DNA from: an uncultured Dorea sp.
Lineage (GTDB): Bacteria; Bacillota; Clostridia; Lachnospirales; Lachnospiraceae
Direction: 5' to 3'
DNA: 13,924 bases
NCBI GenBank assembly: GCA_910588745.1
Contig: CAJURK010000060.1
Location: forward strand, 1-13,924
Within the stretch, counting starts at the first letter, position 1; the number at the start of each line of letters is the position of its first letter. The position numbers were made by a program, and so were the translations under genes. The notes beneath the pieces are model-generated. The model was not told the DNA's origin and did not search any database. It was given only the letters and a program-made list of their open reading frames with translations. Below, piece by piece: positions 1 through 7,005 of the stretch.

Positions 1-34
1 TGGTGGGCGGTACTGCGGTATCGCTCATTATTTT

Positions 35-381
35 TCAAATCTTTATGAAATCCATAAAATTAGCAATACCCACTCCGTTTAATTTATCCGTTTGAGGCTG
101 TTCGGTCACACCCTCTCGCTCTGCCATCTGTTTTACCAGCCGAACAAGCATATCTTCAGCCTGCTTGTCAATGTCAGCAAGGTAGCCATACAGCTTACCG
201 CTTGTTAGTAGATTGGTGTAGAACACCTTTCTGCGCTGCTTGATGCGCCGAAGGTGTCGTTGCCCCATATACCGATAGAATTTGTTTCATTTTCGTTTGG
301 TAGGACAAGGCCGGGTAAATAATAATCGCCTTGGAGGGTATAACTGATACCGGTTCTTTCATCAATGTAATGCTGTTTCAT
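35..381 (-). pseudogene. tnpV: TnpV-like transposon accessory protein, frameshifted
   Basis: Small protein carried by clostridial mobile elements such as the Tn4451/Tn4453 group; the family is recognised but has no established catalytic role. Reading leftward from an ATG at 381-379 (AGAGGA ribosome binding site about 9 nt upstream) gives MKQHYIDERTGISYTLQGDY followed by a LPGLVLPNE segment and IGIWG, a typical TnpV N-terminus. The frame then breaks at a run of four C on the + strand (263-266). From the ATG at 268 the other frame continues with GQRHLRRIKQRRKVFYTNLL, then KLYGYLADIDKQAEDM and VKQMAEREGVTEQ, the conserved TnpV core. One more G in that run would rejoin IWG to GQRHLR and give a protein of about 115 residues, the normal family size. 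The last 20 or so residues do not look like TnpV; an EWV-like triplet visible in another frame suggests a second shift. It is a decayed remnant and no transposase is visible in the window. Confidence 0.8.
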
Positions 382-438
382 TTCTGTAATCCTCTGAATA
401 TATTGATTTTCCTACAACCAATCATTCTGACTGATTAC

Positions 439-539
439 AAAAGTCCAAGGGAGACAACTTCCTTGCGAAGTGCCTCTCTTACGCGAACTTTTTTGTATGG
501 GAAAAGAAACAAAAATTAGTGGGTAATGACTGGACTTTT
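439..539. repeat. 9-bp inverted repeat framing a ~100-bp spacer segment
   Basis: AAAAGTCCA at 439-447 is matched exactly by its reverse complement TGGACTTTT at 531-539, with 83 bp between. The interior is AT-rich and non-coding and holds a smaller inverted repeat, TTTTTGT (490-496) with ACAAAAA (509-515). The right arm contains the -35 box of the nifJ promoter. It could be a small mobile-element footprint, a regulator site, or chance. The rest of the 382-672 spacer shows only the promoter, leader hairpin and ribosome binding site listed separately. Confidence 0.35.
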
Positions 540-559
540 TATAGGTCAGAGGATATAAT
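531..559 (+). promoter_or_regulatory. Sigma-A-type promoter for nifJ
   Basis: A -35 box TGGACT (531-536, four of six consensus bases) and a perfect -10 box TATAAT (554-559) are 17 bp apart. The predicted transcription start is near 566, giving a leader of about 106 nt before the nifJ start codon. It is the only good promoter in the spacer on this strand. Confidence 0.7.
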
Positions 560-601
560 AATTACATACGTCGAAAATTATTTATACTCATTTGGGTATA
601 G

Positions 602-632
602 CGGAACGCGGCCGTTTGGGACAGGCGTTCCG
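602..632 (+). promoter_or_regulatory. Leader hairpin of the nifJ mRNA
   Basis: CGGAACGC (602-609) pairs perfectly with GCGTTCCG (625-632) around a 15-nt loop. It lies in the predicted 5' leader, 23 nt before the AAGGAGG ribosome binding site (656-662). No U-tract follows, so it is not an intrinsic terminator. It may stabilise the mRNA or be a binding site; I do not recognise a known riboswitch or a Rex operator here. Confidence 0.45.
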
Positions 633-672
633 GCAGGAAAAATATTTTCAATTTTAAGGAGGAACAAGAAAA

Positions 673-3600
673 ATGGCGAGAAAAATGAAGACCATGGATG
701 GTAATCATGCAGCGGCTCACGCTTCCTATGCTTATACTGATGTTGCAGCGATTTACCCAATTACACCATCGTCTGTTATGGCGGAGGCTACAGACGAGTG
801 GGCGACTCAGGGCAGGAAGAACATCTTTGGGAGGGAAGTACAAGTTACAGAGATGCAGTCGGAGGCGGGAGCGGCAGGTACTGTTCACGGCTCACTGGCA
901 GCGGGAGCTTTGACGACTACTTATACAGCTTCGCAGGGTCTGCTTCTTATGATTCCAAATCTTTATAAAGTTGCGGGCGAACAGCTTCCGGGCGTATTTA
1001 ACGTATCCGCGCGTGCGCTTGCAAGCCATGCATTATCTATTTTCGGAGATCATTCAGACGTATACGCATGCCGTCAGACAGGTTGCGCGATGCTCTGCGA
1101 ATCCAGCGTACAGGAGGTTATGGATTTGACGCCGGTTGCTCACTGCGCGGCAATCAAGGGACGTATTCCATTTATCAATTTCTTTGACGGTTTCCGTACC
1201 TCTCATGAGATCCAGAAGATCGAGACATGGGATTATGAGGATTTGAAAGAAATTGTTGATATGCATGCAATCGACGCATTTAGAAAGCATGCGCTGAATC
1301 CGAATCATCCTTGCCAGAGAGGTTCCGCTCAAAATCCGGACATCTTCTTCCAGGCAAGAGAGGCATGCAATTCTTATTATGACGCTATGCCGGCAATCGT
1401 TCAGGAATACATGGACAAGGTAAACGCGAAGATCGGCACAGATTACAAACTGTTTAATTATTATGGAGCCGCCGACGCAGAGAGAGTCATTATTGCTATG
1501 GGTTCTGTATGCGACACCATTGATGAGACGGTTGATTACCTTATGGCGGCAGGCGAGAAGGTCGGCGTTGTAAAGGTTCGTCTTTACAGGCCGTTCAGCG
1601 CTTCCGCATTGATTGATACAATTCCGGATACGGTTAAGACGATTTCCGTATTAGACAGGACAAAAGAGCCGGGTGCGCTTGGCGAGCCATTATATCTGGA
1701 CGTTGTCGCAGCGCTTAAGGGTTCTAAGTTCGATGCGGTTCCGATTCTTTCCGGACGTTATGGCTTAGGTTCTAAAGATACTACGCCGGCAGAGATCGTA
1801 GCGGTATTCAAGAACACGGAGAAAAAAGTATTTACCATCGGCATCGTGGATGATGTTACGAATCTTTCGCTGGATTCCGGCACGCCGCTTGTTACCACGC
1901 CGGAGGGAACCATCAACTGTAAGTTCTGGGGACTGGGAGCAGACGGTACGGTAGGTGCAAACAAGAACTCCATCAAGATTATCGGCGATAATACCGACAT
2001 GTACGCACAGGCATATTTTGATTATGACTCCAAGAAATCCGGCGGTGTGACCATGTCTCACCTGCGTTTTGGAAAGAGTCCGATTAAGTCCACTTATCTG
2101 ATTCATAAGGCTAACTTTGTGGCATGCCACAATCCGTCCTATGTGAACAAGTATAATATGGTACAGGAGCTGGTAGACGGAGGAACATTCCTTCTGAACT
2201 GCCCATGGGATATGGAAGGTCTTGAGAAGCATCTTCCGGGACAGGTTAAAGCATATATCGCTGACCACAACATCAAGTTCTACACCATCGACGGAATCAA
2301 GATCGGTAAGGAGATCGGTCTTGGCGGACGTATCAATACCGTGCTTCAGTCAGCGTTCTTCAAGCTGGCAGCGATTATTCCGGAGGCAGAGGCGATCGAC
2401 CTGATGAAGGCTGCCGCTAAGGCTACCTATGGAAGAAAGGGCGACAAGATCGTTCAGATGAACTATGACGCCATCGACGCAGGCGCTAAGCAGGTAGTTG
2501 CAGTAGATGTTCCGGCAGGCTGGAAAGACTGTGAGGACGAAGGCTTGTTCACGCCAGAGGTAAAGGGCGGAAGAGAAGACGTTGTTGCATTTGTTAAGAA
2601 TGTACAGGCTAAGGTGAACGCTCAGGAAGGTAATTCACTTCCGGTATCTGCGTTTACAGACTATGTAGACGGCTCTACCCCATCCGGATCTTCCGCATAC
2701 GAGAAGCGCGGCATTGCAGTAGATATTCCGGTATGGAAGGCAGAAAATTGTATCCAGTGTAACCGCTGCGCTTATGTATGTCCGCATGCGGTTATCCGTC
2801 CGGTAGCGCTTACAGAGGAAGAGGCTGCAAAGGCTCCGGAAGGCCTTAAAACTCTTGATATGATTGGTATGCCCGGCATGAAGTTTACCATGACGGTATC
2901 GGCTTATGACTGTACTGGCTGCGGTTCCTGTGCAAACGTATGTCCTGGCAAGAAGGGCGAGAAAGCGCTTGTTATGGAGAACATGGAAGCAAATGCCGAT
3001 TCACAGGTTTACTTTGATTTTGGAACAGAGATTCCGGTTAAGCCAGAGGTAGTTGCGAAGTTTAAAGAGAATACTGTTAAGGGAAGTCAGTTCAAACAGC
3101 CGCTTCTTGAGTTCTCAGGCGCATGCGCAGGCTGCGGCGAGACACCTTATGCGAAACTGATTACACAGTTATTCGGGGACAGAATGTATATTGCTAACGC
3201 GACGGGATGTTCTTCGATCTGGGGTAACTCTTCACCGTCTACGCCTTACACTGTAACTCCGGAGGGCAAGGGGCCGGCATGGTGCAACTCCTTGTTTGAG
3301 GATAACGCTGAGTTTGGTTACGGTATGTTGTTGGCGCAGAATGCTCTGAGAGAAGGACTGAAGGCTAAAGTTGAACAGGTGGCTGCTTCCGACGAGGCTT
3401 CTGAGGAAGTAAAGGCCGCATGCGGCGAATGGCTTGATACCTACGGAAGCGGCGTTACAAACGGCACGGCTACAGACAAGCTGGTTGCAGCGTTGGAAGG
3501 GTGCGGCTGCGAGACCTGCAAAGATATCGTGAAGAATAAAGATTTCCTTGCAAAGAAATCCCAGTGGGTATTCGGCGGTGACGGATGGGCATACGATATC

Positions 3601-4209
3601 GGTTTCGGAGGAGTTGACCATGTGCTTGCAAGCGGCAAGGATATTAACGTTATGGTATTCGATACCGAGGTTTACTCCAATACAGGCGGACAGTCTTCTA
3701 AGGCTACCAAGACCGGCGCAATCGCTCAGTTCGCGGCAGGCGGCAAGGAGATTAAGAAAAAAGATCTGGCTAGTATCGCTATGAGTTACGGATATGTATA
3801 TGTTGCGCAGATTGCTATGGGCGCTGATTTTAACCAGACGGTTAAAGCAATTGCAGAGGCAGAAGCTTATCCGGGTCCATCGCTCATCATTGCTTACGCT
3901 CCATGTATCAATCATGGTATTAAGAAAGGTATGAGCAAGGCGCAGACCGAGGAGCAGTTAGCGGTAGAGTGCGGTTACTGGAACAACTTCCGGTTTAATC
4001 CTGCGGCAGAGGGCGGCAAGTTTACGCTTGACAGCAAAGAGCCTAAGATGGAAGGATACAAAGACTTCCTGAATGGAGAGGTTCGCTACAACGCTCTTGC
4101 AAGATTCAATCCTGAGAAGGCTGAAGTGATGTTTGCCCAGAACGAGAAGGAAGCGAAAGAAAGATACGAGTATCTGAAGAAGCTTGTTACTCTGTACGGA
4201 GCAGAATAG
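673..4209 (+). CDS. nifJ: Pyruvate:ferredoxin (flavodoxin) oxidoreductase, single-chain
   Basis: Cytoplasmic enzyme that oxidises pyruvate with CoA to acetyl-CoA and CO2 and passes electrons to ferredoxin or flavodoxin; the central pyruvate step of anaerobic fermenters. The 1178 residues match the usual size of homodimeric PFOR. Order: pyruvate-binding domain with YPITPSS (Thr31), transketolase C-like domain (about 260-400), gamma-type domain (about 415-620), and a ferredoxin-like domain with two 4Fe-4S motifs (Cys693/696/699/703 and Cys747/750/753/757). The thiamine-diphosphate domain follows, with GDGW (969-972) and YSNTGGQ (from 1001). The proximal cluster ligands appear to be Cys818, Cys821, Cys846 and Cys1078. 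The start is set by AAGGAGG at 656-662, 10 nt upstream. The gene has its own promoter and downstream terminator, so it is probably monocistronic. An extra CGCETC patch (944-949) is not part of the standard cluster set. The call is very secure. Confidence 0.98.
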   Translation: MARKMKTMDGNHAAAHASYAYTDVAAIYPITPSSVMAEATDEWATQGRKNIFGREVQVTEMQSEAGAAGTVHGSLAAGALTTTYTASQGLLLMIPNLYKVAGEQLPGVFNVSARALASHALSIFGDHSDVYACRQTGCAMLCESSVQEVMDLTPVAHCAAIKGRIPFINFFDGFRTSHEIQKIETWDYEDLKEIVDMHAIDAFRKHALNPNHPCQRGSAQNPDIFFQAREACNSYYDAMPAIVQEYMDKVNAKIGTDYKLFNYYGAADAERVIIAMGSVCDTIDETVDYLMAAGEKVGVVKVRLYRPFSASALIDTIPDTVKTISVLDRTKEPGALGEPLYLDVVAALKGSKFDAVPILSGRYGLGSKDTTPAEIVAVFKNTEKKVFTIGIVDDVTNLSLDSGTPLVTTPEGTINCKFWGLGADGTVGANKNSIKIIGDNTDMYAQAYFDYDSKKSGGVTMSHLRFGKSPIKSTYLIHKANFVACHNPSYVNKYNMVQELVDGGTFLLNCPWDMEGLEKHLPGQVKAYIADHNIKFYTIDGIKIGKEIGLGGRINTVLQSAFFKLAAIIPEAEAIDLMKAAAKATYGRKGDKIVQMNYDAIDAGAKQVVAVDVPAGWKDCEDEGLFTPEVKGGREDVVAFVKNVQAKVNAQEGNSLPVSAFTDYVDGSTPSGSSAYEKRGIAVDIPVWKAENCIQCNRCAYVCPHAVIRPVALTEEEAAKAPEGLKTLDMIGMPGMKFTMTVSAYDCTGCGSCANVCPGKKGEKALVMENMEANADSQVYFDFGTEIPVKPEVVAKFKENTVKGSQFKQPLLEFSGACAGCGETPYAKLITQLFGDRMYIANATGCSSIWGNSSPSTPYTVTPEGKGPAWCNSLFEDNAEFGYGMLLAQNALREGLKAKVEQVAASDEASEEVKAACGEWLDTYGSGVTNGTATDKLVAALEGCGCETCKDIVKNKDFLAKKSQWVFGGDGWAYDIGFGGVDHVLASGKDINVMVFDTEVYSNTGGQSSKATKTGAIAQFAAGGKEIKKKDLASIAMSYGYVYVAQIAMGADFNQTVKAIAEAEAYPGPSLIIAYAPCINHGIKKGMSKAQTEEQLAVECGYWNNFRFNPAAEGGKFTLDSKEPKMEGYKDFLNGEVRYNALARFNPEKAEVMFAQNEKEAKERYEYLKKLVTLYGAE

Positions 4210-4229
4210 TAGGAATGATAGAGACCATA

Positions 4230-4262
4230 CTCCTGCAGGAAGCGGTAAGCTTTCTGCAGGAG
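4230..4262 (+). other. 3' hairpin downstream of nifJ
   Basis: CTCCTGCAG (4230-4238) and CTGCAGGAG (4254-4262) form a perfect 9-bp stem with a 15-nt loop, 20 nt after the nifJ stop. Only GGTTTATG follows, so termination would be weak. It more likely protects the mRNA 3' end or works with the stronger terminator at 4299-4326. Confidence 0.55.
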
Positions 4263-4298
4263 GGTTTATGAAAAGCAATGGAACATAGTATGTGAAAG

Positions 4299-4326
4299 CC
4301 CGCTGGCGAAAGCCGACGGGTTTTTT
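4299..4326 (+). terminator. Rho-independent terminator after nifJ, just upstream of the AEC gene
   Basis: CCCGCTGGC (4299-4307), a GAAA tetraloop and GCCGACGGG (4312-4320) form a 9-position stem with one C/A mismatch and one T/G pair. TTTTTT (4321-4326) follows. The run of T ends only 14 nt before the AEC start codon, so that gene needs readthrough or a promoter upstream of this structure. Confidence 0.85.
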
Positions 4327-4340
4327 GAAGAGGAAATGGG

Positions 4341-5255
4341 ATGCTTCTGTTACAACAAATGATTGTATTATTTATCTATATGCTGCTGGGATATTATGGC
4401 AGTAAAAAAGGTGCGCTGGATGTAAAAGCGGGAAAAATATTGTCGTGGATCGTAATCAATATCGCAAATCCGGCGTTGATTTTGAACTCGGCCGTCGGCG
4501 GCAATGGAAAAGCGGCGGGTAGGGAACTTGTAAGCACAGCGGTGATCGCAGTTGTGATGTATACGGCTCTATTGATACTGGCATGGTTTGCGCCGATTGT
4601 GTTTCGTGCGTCAGAGGATGAAAAAGGAATATATAAGTTGATGACAACTTTTAATAATATAGGATTTATGGGATTTCCGGTGATTGCAGCTGTGTATGGA
4701 AATGAGGCTTTGCTGTATGCGGCTATTTTTACTCTGCCGTTTAATGGGTTGATCTATACGTATGGGATTGCGATGGTAAGGGGGCGGGACGCGGAAGGAG
4801 AAGGCTTCCAATGGAAACGGATATGGAATATAGGGGTGGTCTCCTGCCTGATAGCGGTTGCGCTGTATCTGTCGTCAGCGCCGATTCCTCAGTTTGCCGC
4901 GACGGCAATTGTAGGACTTAGCGGTCTTACCGGGCCTTTGAGCATGATGGTGATAGGGATTTCACTGTCCGATATTCGTTTAAAAGAACTGTTTTTGGAT
5001 GGGAAGCTTTTGGCATATGCGGCGGTAAAGCTGCTTGTGATTCCAGTGGCCGGCACGCTGATTATCCGTCGGTTTGTTGACAATGAGGTTTTGGTGGCCG
5101 TCTGCATGATCATGCTTGCAACGCCGGTAGCCAGTATGGCGGTAATGCTTGCGGGGCAGTATGACCGCAATATAGAGCTGGCGTCTAAGGGGGTTGCGCT
5201 TACGACGATTTTATCAGTAATTACCATACCGGCCGTATCATGGCTCGTGTTGTAA
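4341..5255 (+). CDS. AEC-family transporter (auxin efflux carrier superfamily permease)
   Basis: Inner-membrane permease of the AEC family, secondary carriers whose bacterial members export or exchange organic acids, amino acids and related anions; the substrate cannot be read from the sequence. The 304 residues are standard length and are nearly all hydrophobic segments, about ten in number. Family hallmarks are the N-terminal LLGYYGSKKG with VINIANPALILN (about residues 38-50), FNNIGFMGFPV near the middle of the first half, and the C-terminal ATPVASMAVMLAGQY. GAAGAGGA at 4327-4334 is the ribosome binding site, placed directly after the nifJ terminator. No good promoter is visible between terminator and start, so transcription probably begins upstream of the hairpin or reads through from nifJ. 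The SseB-like gene begins 48 nt downstream with no terminator between, so the two are probably cotranscribed. Confidence 0.9.
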   Translation: MLLLQQMIVLFIYMLLGYYGSKKGALDVKAGKILSWIVINIANPALILNSAVGGNGKAAGRELVSTAVIAVVMYTALLILAWFAPIVFRASEDEKGIYKLMTTFNNIGFMGFPVIAAVYGNEALLYAAIFTLPFNGLIYTYGIAMVRGRDAEGEGFQWKRIWNIGVVSCLIAVALYLSSAPIPQFAATAIVGLSGLTGPLSMMVIGISLSDIRLKELFLDGKLLAYAAVKLLVIPVAGTLIIRRFVDNEVLVAVCMIMLATPVASMAVMLAGQYDRNIELASKGVALTTILSVITIPAVSWLVL

Positions 5256-5303
5256 GACCAATGGCGTCAGCGGCTAAAAACAAACATAAGGAGAGGTTTG
5301 ACG

Positions 5304-6095
5304 ATGAAAGGGAAACATTCAGAGGAACTTAAGACGGCCGGGAGGATACTGCAGAAAGCAGACCCCCTGTATGTGATGATATCGGATGCTACAAGGCTGC
5401 CGTTTATAGAATGCGACGAGGAGACCTACGATGACGAGGCGCTGTTATTTGACAATCAGAAGGCGGCGCAGAACATAGCGGACAGCCTGACGGGGAAGGG
5501 GTATTTGGCCCGCAGCATGGAAATTCCGGTAAATCAGCGCCTGGCTTTTTTCTCCAGTTTGTTCTCGATGGGGATAAATGCGCTGCTGCTGAATAAAGGA
5601 ACGGAGAAATCTCAGTTGATTGAGCTTGCGGAGTTTATTTCCAGGCCGGAGCTTCCAAGATTTTCCGCAGAGATTGCGGAGCAGTTGAAGAAAGATCCAA
5701 ACATCAAATTTCATGTGGAAAATCCAGAGTTTCATCTGACGGCGATTTATTATATTCAAAAGGTAAGAAACAACCAGGCCGGGCAGTGGAAAAAGGAAGC
5801 GGAAGAATTGCATGAGGAAATGCTGACTCATTATAGGGAAGGCTATTATATCTCCGCTAAATCAGAGGATGGGAGTATGCCGCTTTTGCGAAAGAAGGAC
5901 GGATTGGTCTTACAGCCTTTGTTTACGGATCTGCAGGAATTTGCTAAATTTCAACGTGCCAATCAAGGAATGAAGCTCCAGAATTTTATCGTGTCGGAGA
6001 AGAATTTTCTGAAGTTTCTGGTGAAGGAAGCGTCTGGGATCGTAATCAATCCGTTCGGTATCAGCTTAGTACTGCAGGTGAAGCGGGGATCTTAA
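5304..6095 (+). CDS. SseB-like protein with two related halves
   Basis: Predicted cytoplasmic protein of 263 residues with no signal peptide or membrane segment. The C-terminal half (about 175-260) carries the SseB N-domain pattern: YISAK, then LQPLFTDLQEFAKF, then ASGIVINPFG. The N-terminal half (about 18-100) follows the same plan with YVMISDATRLPFIE, ALLFDNQKAAQNIA and MGINALLLN, so it looks like an internal duplication joined by a charged helical linker (EEAEELHEEM region). The role of SseB domains in Firmicutes is unknown; the name comes from an enterobacterial secretion protein, but no secretion genes are present, so no such role is claimed. ATG 5304 is preferred over an in-frame TTG at 5298 because AAGGAGAGG (5288-5296) is well spaced only for the ATG. 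It is probably in an operon with the AEC gene. The call is made by motif pattern, without a search. Confidence 0.7.
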   Translation: MKGKHSEELKTAGRILQKADPLYVMISDATRLPFIECDEETYDDEALLFDNQKAAQNIADSLTGKGYLARSMEIPVNQRLAFFSSLFSMGINALLLNKGTEKSQLIELAEFISRPELPRFSAEIAEQLKKDPNIKFHVENPEFHLTAIYYIQKVRNNQAGQWKKEAEELHEEMLTHYREGYYISAKSEDGSMPLLRKKDGLVLQPLFTDLQEFAKFQRANQGMKLQNFIVSEKNFLKFLVKEASGIVINPFGISLVLQVKRGS

Positions 6096-6104
6096 GAGAG
6101 CCTT

Positions 6105-6126
6105 TGATTTTGAACGTTCATAATCA
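6105..6126. repeat. 22-bp dyad symmetry element
   Basis: TGATT-T-TGAAC followed directly by GTTCA-T-AATCA reads as a palindrome with a single T/T mismatch per arm, centred between 6115 and 6116. It lies 10 nt after the SseB-like stop codon. The centre-less symmetry suits a dimeric DNA-binding protein better than an RNA hairpin, and no T-run follows directly. A weak terminator cannot be excluded. Confidence 0.4.
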
Positions 6127-6230
6127 GCGAGTTTTCATCTATTGTGATCGGATTTTGAATGCTTTTCCTGCCTTGCGTCAGATTTTCGGATAGGACAGGT
6201 CATAACATATGATTTAAAATTTCATAAGGA

Positions 6231-6250
6231 ATTATAAAGAATTATAAAGA
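6231..6250. repeat. Tandem decamer ATTATAAAGA x2
   Basis: The 10-mer ATTATAAAGA occurs twice head to tail (6231-6240 and 6241-6250), ending 4 bp before the -35 box of the pssA promoter. It could be an A/T-rich upstream element that raises promoter strength, or replication slippage. Confidence 0.5.
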
Positions 6251-6254
6251 CTTA

Positions 6255-6283
6255 TTGAGAAATTGCGTATTTACTGTTATACT
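6255..6283 (+). promoter_or_regulatory. Promoter of the pssA-psd operon
   Basis: -35 TTGAGA (6255-6260) and -10 TATACT (6278-6283) are 17 bp apart, each matching five of six consensus bases. The -10 is extended by TGT (6275-6277). Transcription should start near 6290, about 50 nt before pssA. Confidence 0.8.
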
Positions 6284-6338
6284 TTATCTTGTGTTCCGTT
6301 CCAGTTAGGGGAAAATCGGGGGAATTGTGGGGTTCATA

Positions 6339-7001
6339 ATGATAGGTTTTTATGATTATACAGTAATTCTTACATATGTTGGGTTTTGTTCCGGGGTGGC
6401 GGGGATTTTCTGCGCGTCAATGAACGATGTAAGATGGTCGGTGTTTTTTCTTGCGGTATCAGGACTTTGCGATATGTTTGACGGAAAAATCGCCCGAACG
6501 AAGAAACGCCGCACGGAGGATGAGAAAAGTTTTGGTATTCAGATTGATTCCCTTAGCGACATGGTTTGCTTCGGTATTTTGCCGGTGACAATCTGTTTTC
6601 GCCTTGGAATGAGATATATTTACAGCATGGCGATTCTTACCTTGTACGCGTTAGCTGGTTTGATTCGGTTAGCATTCTATAATGTGATGGAGGAAAAGCG
6701 ACAGACACAGACAAACGAAAACCGGGAATATTATCAGGGACTGCCGATTACTTCTATGGCGATTATACTGCCTTTGTTATTTGTGTTTTCACCGCTTTTA
6801 CCGGATTATCGTACATTTTTGCTGGTGCTTCACATTGTAGTGGCCGGAGTGGGAACCTTGTTTATTGTGAATTTCAAGATGCGTAAATTATCGGCAAAGG
6901 AATTGGCTCTGCTGGTGATTGAGGCTGGAATTTCATTAGCAATTATTGTCTTTGCAGGACGTAGCTGGTGGAAGATGCTACATTTTATAAGTAGGAGGTA
7001 G
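6339..7001 (+). CDS. pssA: CDP-diacylglycerol--serine O-phosphatidyltransferase
   Basis: Membrane enzyme that joins CDP-diacylglycerol and L-serine to give phosphatidylserine and CMP, the first committed step to phosphatidylethanolamine. The CDP-alcohol phosphotransferase signature is complete: D45-x2-D48-G49-x2-A52-R53, then G66-x3-D70-x3-D74, with the aspartates that bind metal and the CDP group. The spacing between R53 and G66 is 12 residues rather than the usual 8, so there is a short charged insertion. Several hydrophobic segments follow, as expected for this multi-pass family. ATG 6339 gives 220 residues starting MIGFYDYTVILTY. An in-frame GTG at 6327 would add four residues; neither start has an ideal ribosome binding site (GGGGGAA at 6318-6324 lies 3 nt from GTG and 14 nt from ATG). 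It has a strong promoter and is followed after 4 nt by psd. Confidence 0.92.
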   Translation: MIGFYDYTVILTYVGFCSGVAGIFCASMNDVRWSVFFLAVSGLCDMFDGKIARTKKRRTEDEKSFGIQIDSLSDMVCFGILPVTICFRLGMRYIYSMAILTLYALAGLIRLAFYNVMEEKRQTQTNENREYYQGLPITSMAIILPLLFVFSPLLPDYRTFLLVLHIVVAGVGTLFIVNFKMRKLSAKELALLVIEAGISLAIIVFAGRSWWKMLHFISRR

Positions 7002-7005
7002 GGCG

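Noticed and set aside
500..672. Rex (NADH-sensing) operator for nifJ
   Set aside because: I looked for a TTGTTAA/TTAACAA-type dyad around the promoter and found none; the short AAAATATTTT palindrome at 639-648 is not a match.
519..704. Plus-strand 61-codon frame overlapping the nifJ start
   Set aside because: It runs over the promoter -10 box, the hairpin and the nifJ ribosome binding site, so it cannot be translated from the same transcript; translation resembles no protein.
562..888. Minus-strand open frame of 108 codons across the nifJ start
   Set aside because: It is antisense to the promoter, leader and first codons of nifJ, has low-complexity Arg/Cys-rich translation, no ribosome binding site and no family resemblance.
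4230..4262. Main nifJ terminator at the first hairpin
   Set aside because: The 9-bp stem is perfect but lacks a T-run; the GAAA-loop stem at 4299-4326 with six T is the better terminator.
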